The notes under the pieces: model-generated
What the model saw: only the letters and a program-made list of their open reading frames with translations
The model's database searches: none
Told to the model about the DNA's origin: nothing
Translations under genes and position numbers: made by a program
In this document: positions 63,574 through 64,000 of the stretch, one piece after another
How positions within the stretch are numbered: the first letter of the stretch is position 1
Layout of the letters: each line of letters begins with the position of its first letter
Source: Dyadobacter sp. NIV53
Lineage (GTDB): Bacteria > Bacteroidota > Bacteroidia > Cytophagales > Spirosomataceae
NCBI RefSeq assembly: GCF_019711195.1
Contig: NZ_CP081299.1
Span: 7,412,501-7,476,500, forward strand
Direction: 5' to 3'
Length of the DNA stretch: 64,000 nt

Positions 63574-64000
63574 ATGTCTATAAAGCAACTCCCGATATTC
63601 CTTTTTTTATGTTCTGTGGTTTTACCTTGTATGCCCAAAACAAAAAGGCAAAACTGTCAGAAATTATGCAGACATACCATAATTACAATATGTTTGACGG
63701 TGCGGTGTTAGTTGCTGAAAATGGTAAAATAATTTACAAAGGGGCATTTGGGTTGGCAAACAGGGAATGGAATATTCCCAACGCAACCGACACAAAGTTT
63801 ATGATCGGCTCGGTTTCCAAGTCATTAACTGCTACGCTGATGCTAATTCAGGTTCAGAAAGGTTTGGTGGATTTGAATAAAACCGTTTCAGACTACTTAC
63901 CTGATTTAAAACCAAACCTGCGGCCAATGTCACGGTAAAACAGTTACTTAGCCATACATCCGGAATGCCGAACTATGATATTATTAAAGATTTTTTTCTA
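63574..64000 (+). pseudogene. Serine hydrolase (beta-lactamase fold), twice frameshifted and cut by the window edge
   Basis: N-terminal 142 or so residues of an exported serine hydrolase. Adding a T in the run at 63602-63608 gives a good signal peptide from ATG 63574 (MSIKQLPIFLFFMFCGFTL, cut after YAQ). Then LSEIMQTYHNYNMFDGAVLV and the SxxK motif in IGSVSKSLTA. A second lost base (A run near 63911-63917) moves reading to AANVTVKQLLSHTSGMPNY, which continues past the edge. The open frame 63447-63938 covers only the middle. Real inactivation or read error. Confidence 0.7.

Overview
The window looks like a chromosomal stretch of a Bacteroidota (Cytophagales, Dyadobacter-like) bacterium of moderate GC. 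Four things point there: TTG-N19/20-TAnnTTTG promoters, two secreted proteins with type IX secretion (T9SS) C-terminal sorting domains, a LytS/LytTR pair and a propeller-type sensor kinase, and an arsenic operon with a DUF6428 gene. The genus is an inference from overall flavour, not a database result.

Layout. 1-2.2 kb: 3' end of a CHAT-protease gene, a serine recombinase and a DUF3267 membrane metalloprotease. 2.7-8.2 kb: an eight-gene arsenic operon (arsR, DUF6428, GNAT/ArsN-like, arsC, ACR3 pump, ArsO-like flavoprotein, two paralogous metallophosphoesterases), followed by an IS3-family element (8.16-9.39 kb) that cuts off an RHS/polymorphic-toxin remnant. 10.3-16.9 kb: amidohydrolase, secreted Hcp-like protein, T9SS protein, SDR/HxlR pair, ilvE and a frameshifted methyltransferase. 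17.2-18.6 kb is a gene graveyard with remnants of a response regulator, an AraC regulator, an SDR and a cupin around intact NIPSNAP and ABM genes. 19.3-23.8 kb: a LytS/LytTR two-component system followed by a DUF3500 lipoprotein and a HupE/UreJ-like membrane protein. Candidate LytTR boxes with 21-bp spacing precede both transcription units. 23.9-30.2 kb: two more divergent HxlR/SDR pairs, AraC and TetR regulators and their partners. 30.1-44.7 kb: diheme cytochrome c plus ScyD/ScyE-like lipoprotein, a propeller sensor kinase with a NarL regulator, surface proteins, an amidohydrolase, a large serine hydrolase and a VOC protein.

The most unusual region is 46.09-47.50 kb. It holds two intact tRNA-Lys(TTT) genes on the minus strand, followed by a tandem array with a 111-112-bp period. 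Each unit joins the 3' two thirds of tRNA-Lys, carrying the same 15-nt insertion in the T arm, to a terminator-like hairpin. The array has a second-order duplication, and many substitutions keep the stems paired through G-U wobble.

47.6-64 kb is more conserved core: RhlE-type helicase, CbpM/DnaJ, VF530, Gfo/Idh oxidoreductase, isochorismatase-like hydrolase, Ada-like methyltransferase, miaA, citrate synthase, pdxH, a DUF349 protein, tRNA-Thr(TGT), and a serine hydrolase running off the right edge.

At least eight accessory genes carry single-base frameshifts, mostly one base lost from an A or T run. The recognisable housekeeping genes are open. This may be sequencing error or real decay of dispensable genes. 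The internal deletion in the cupin and the AraC/SDR fusion show that some decay is real.
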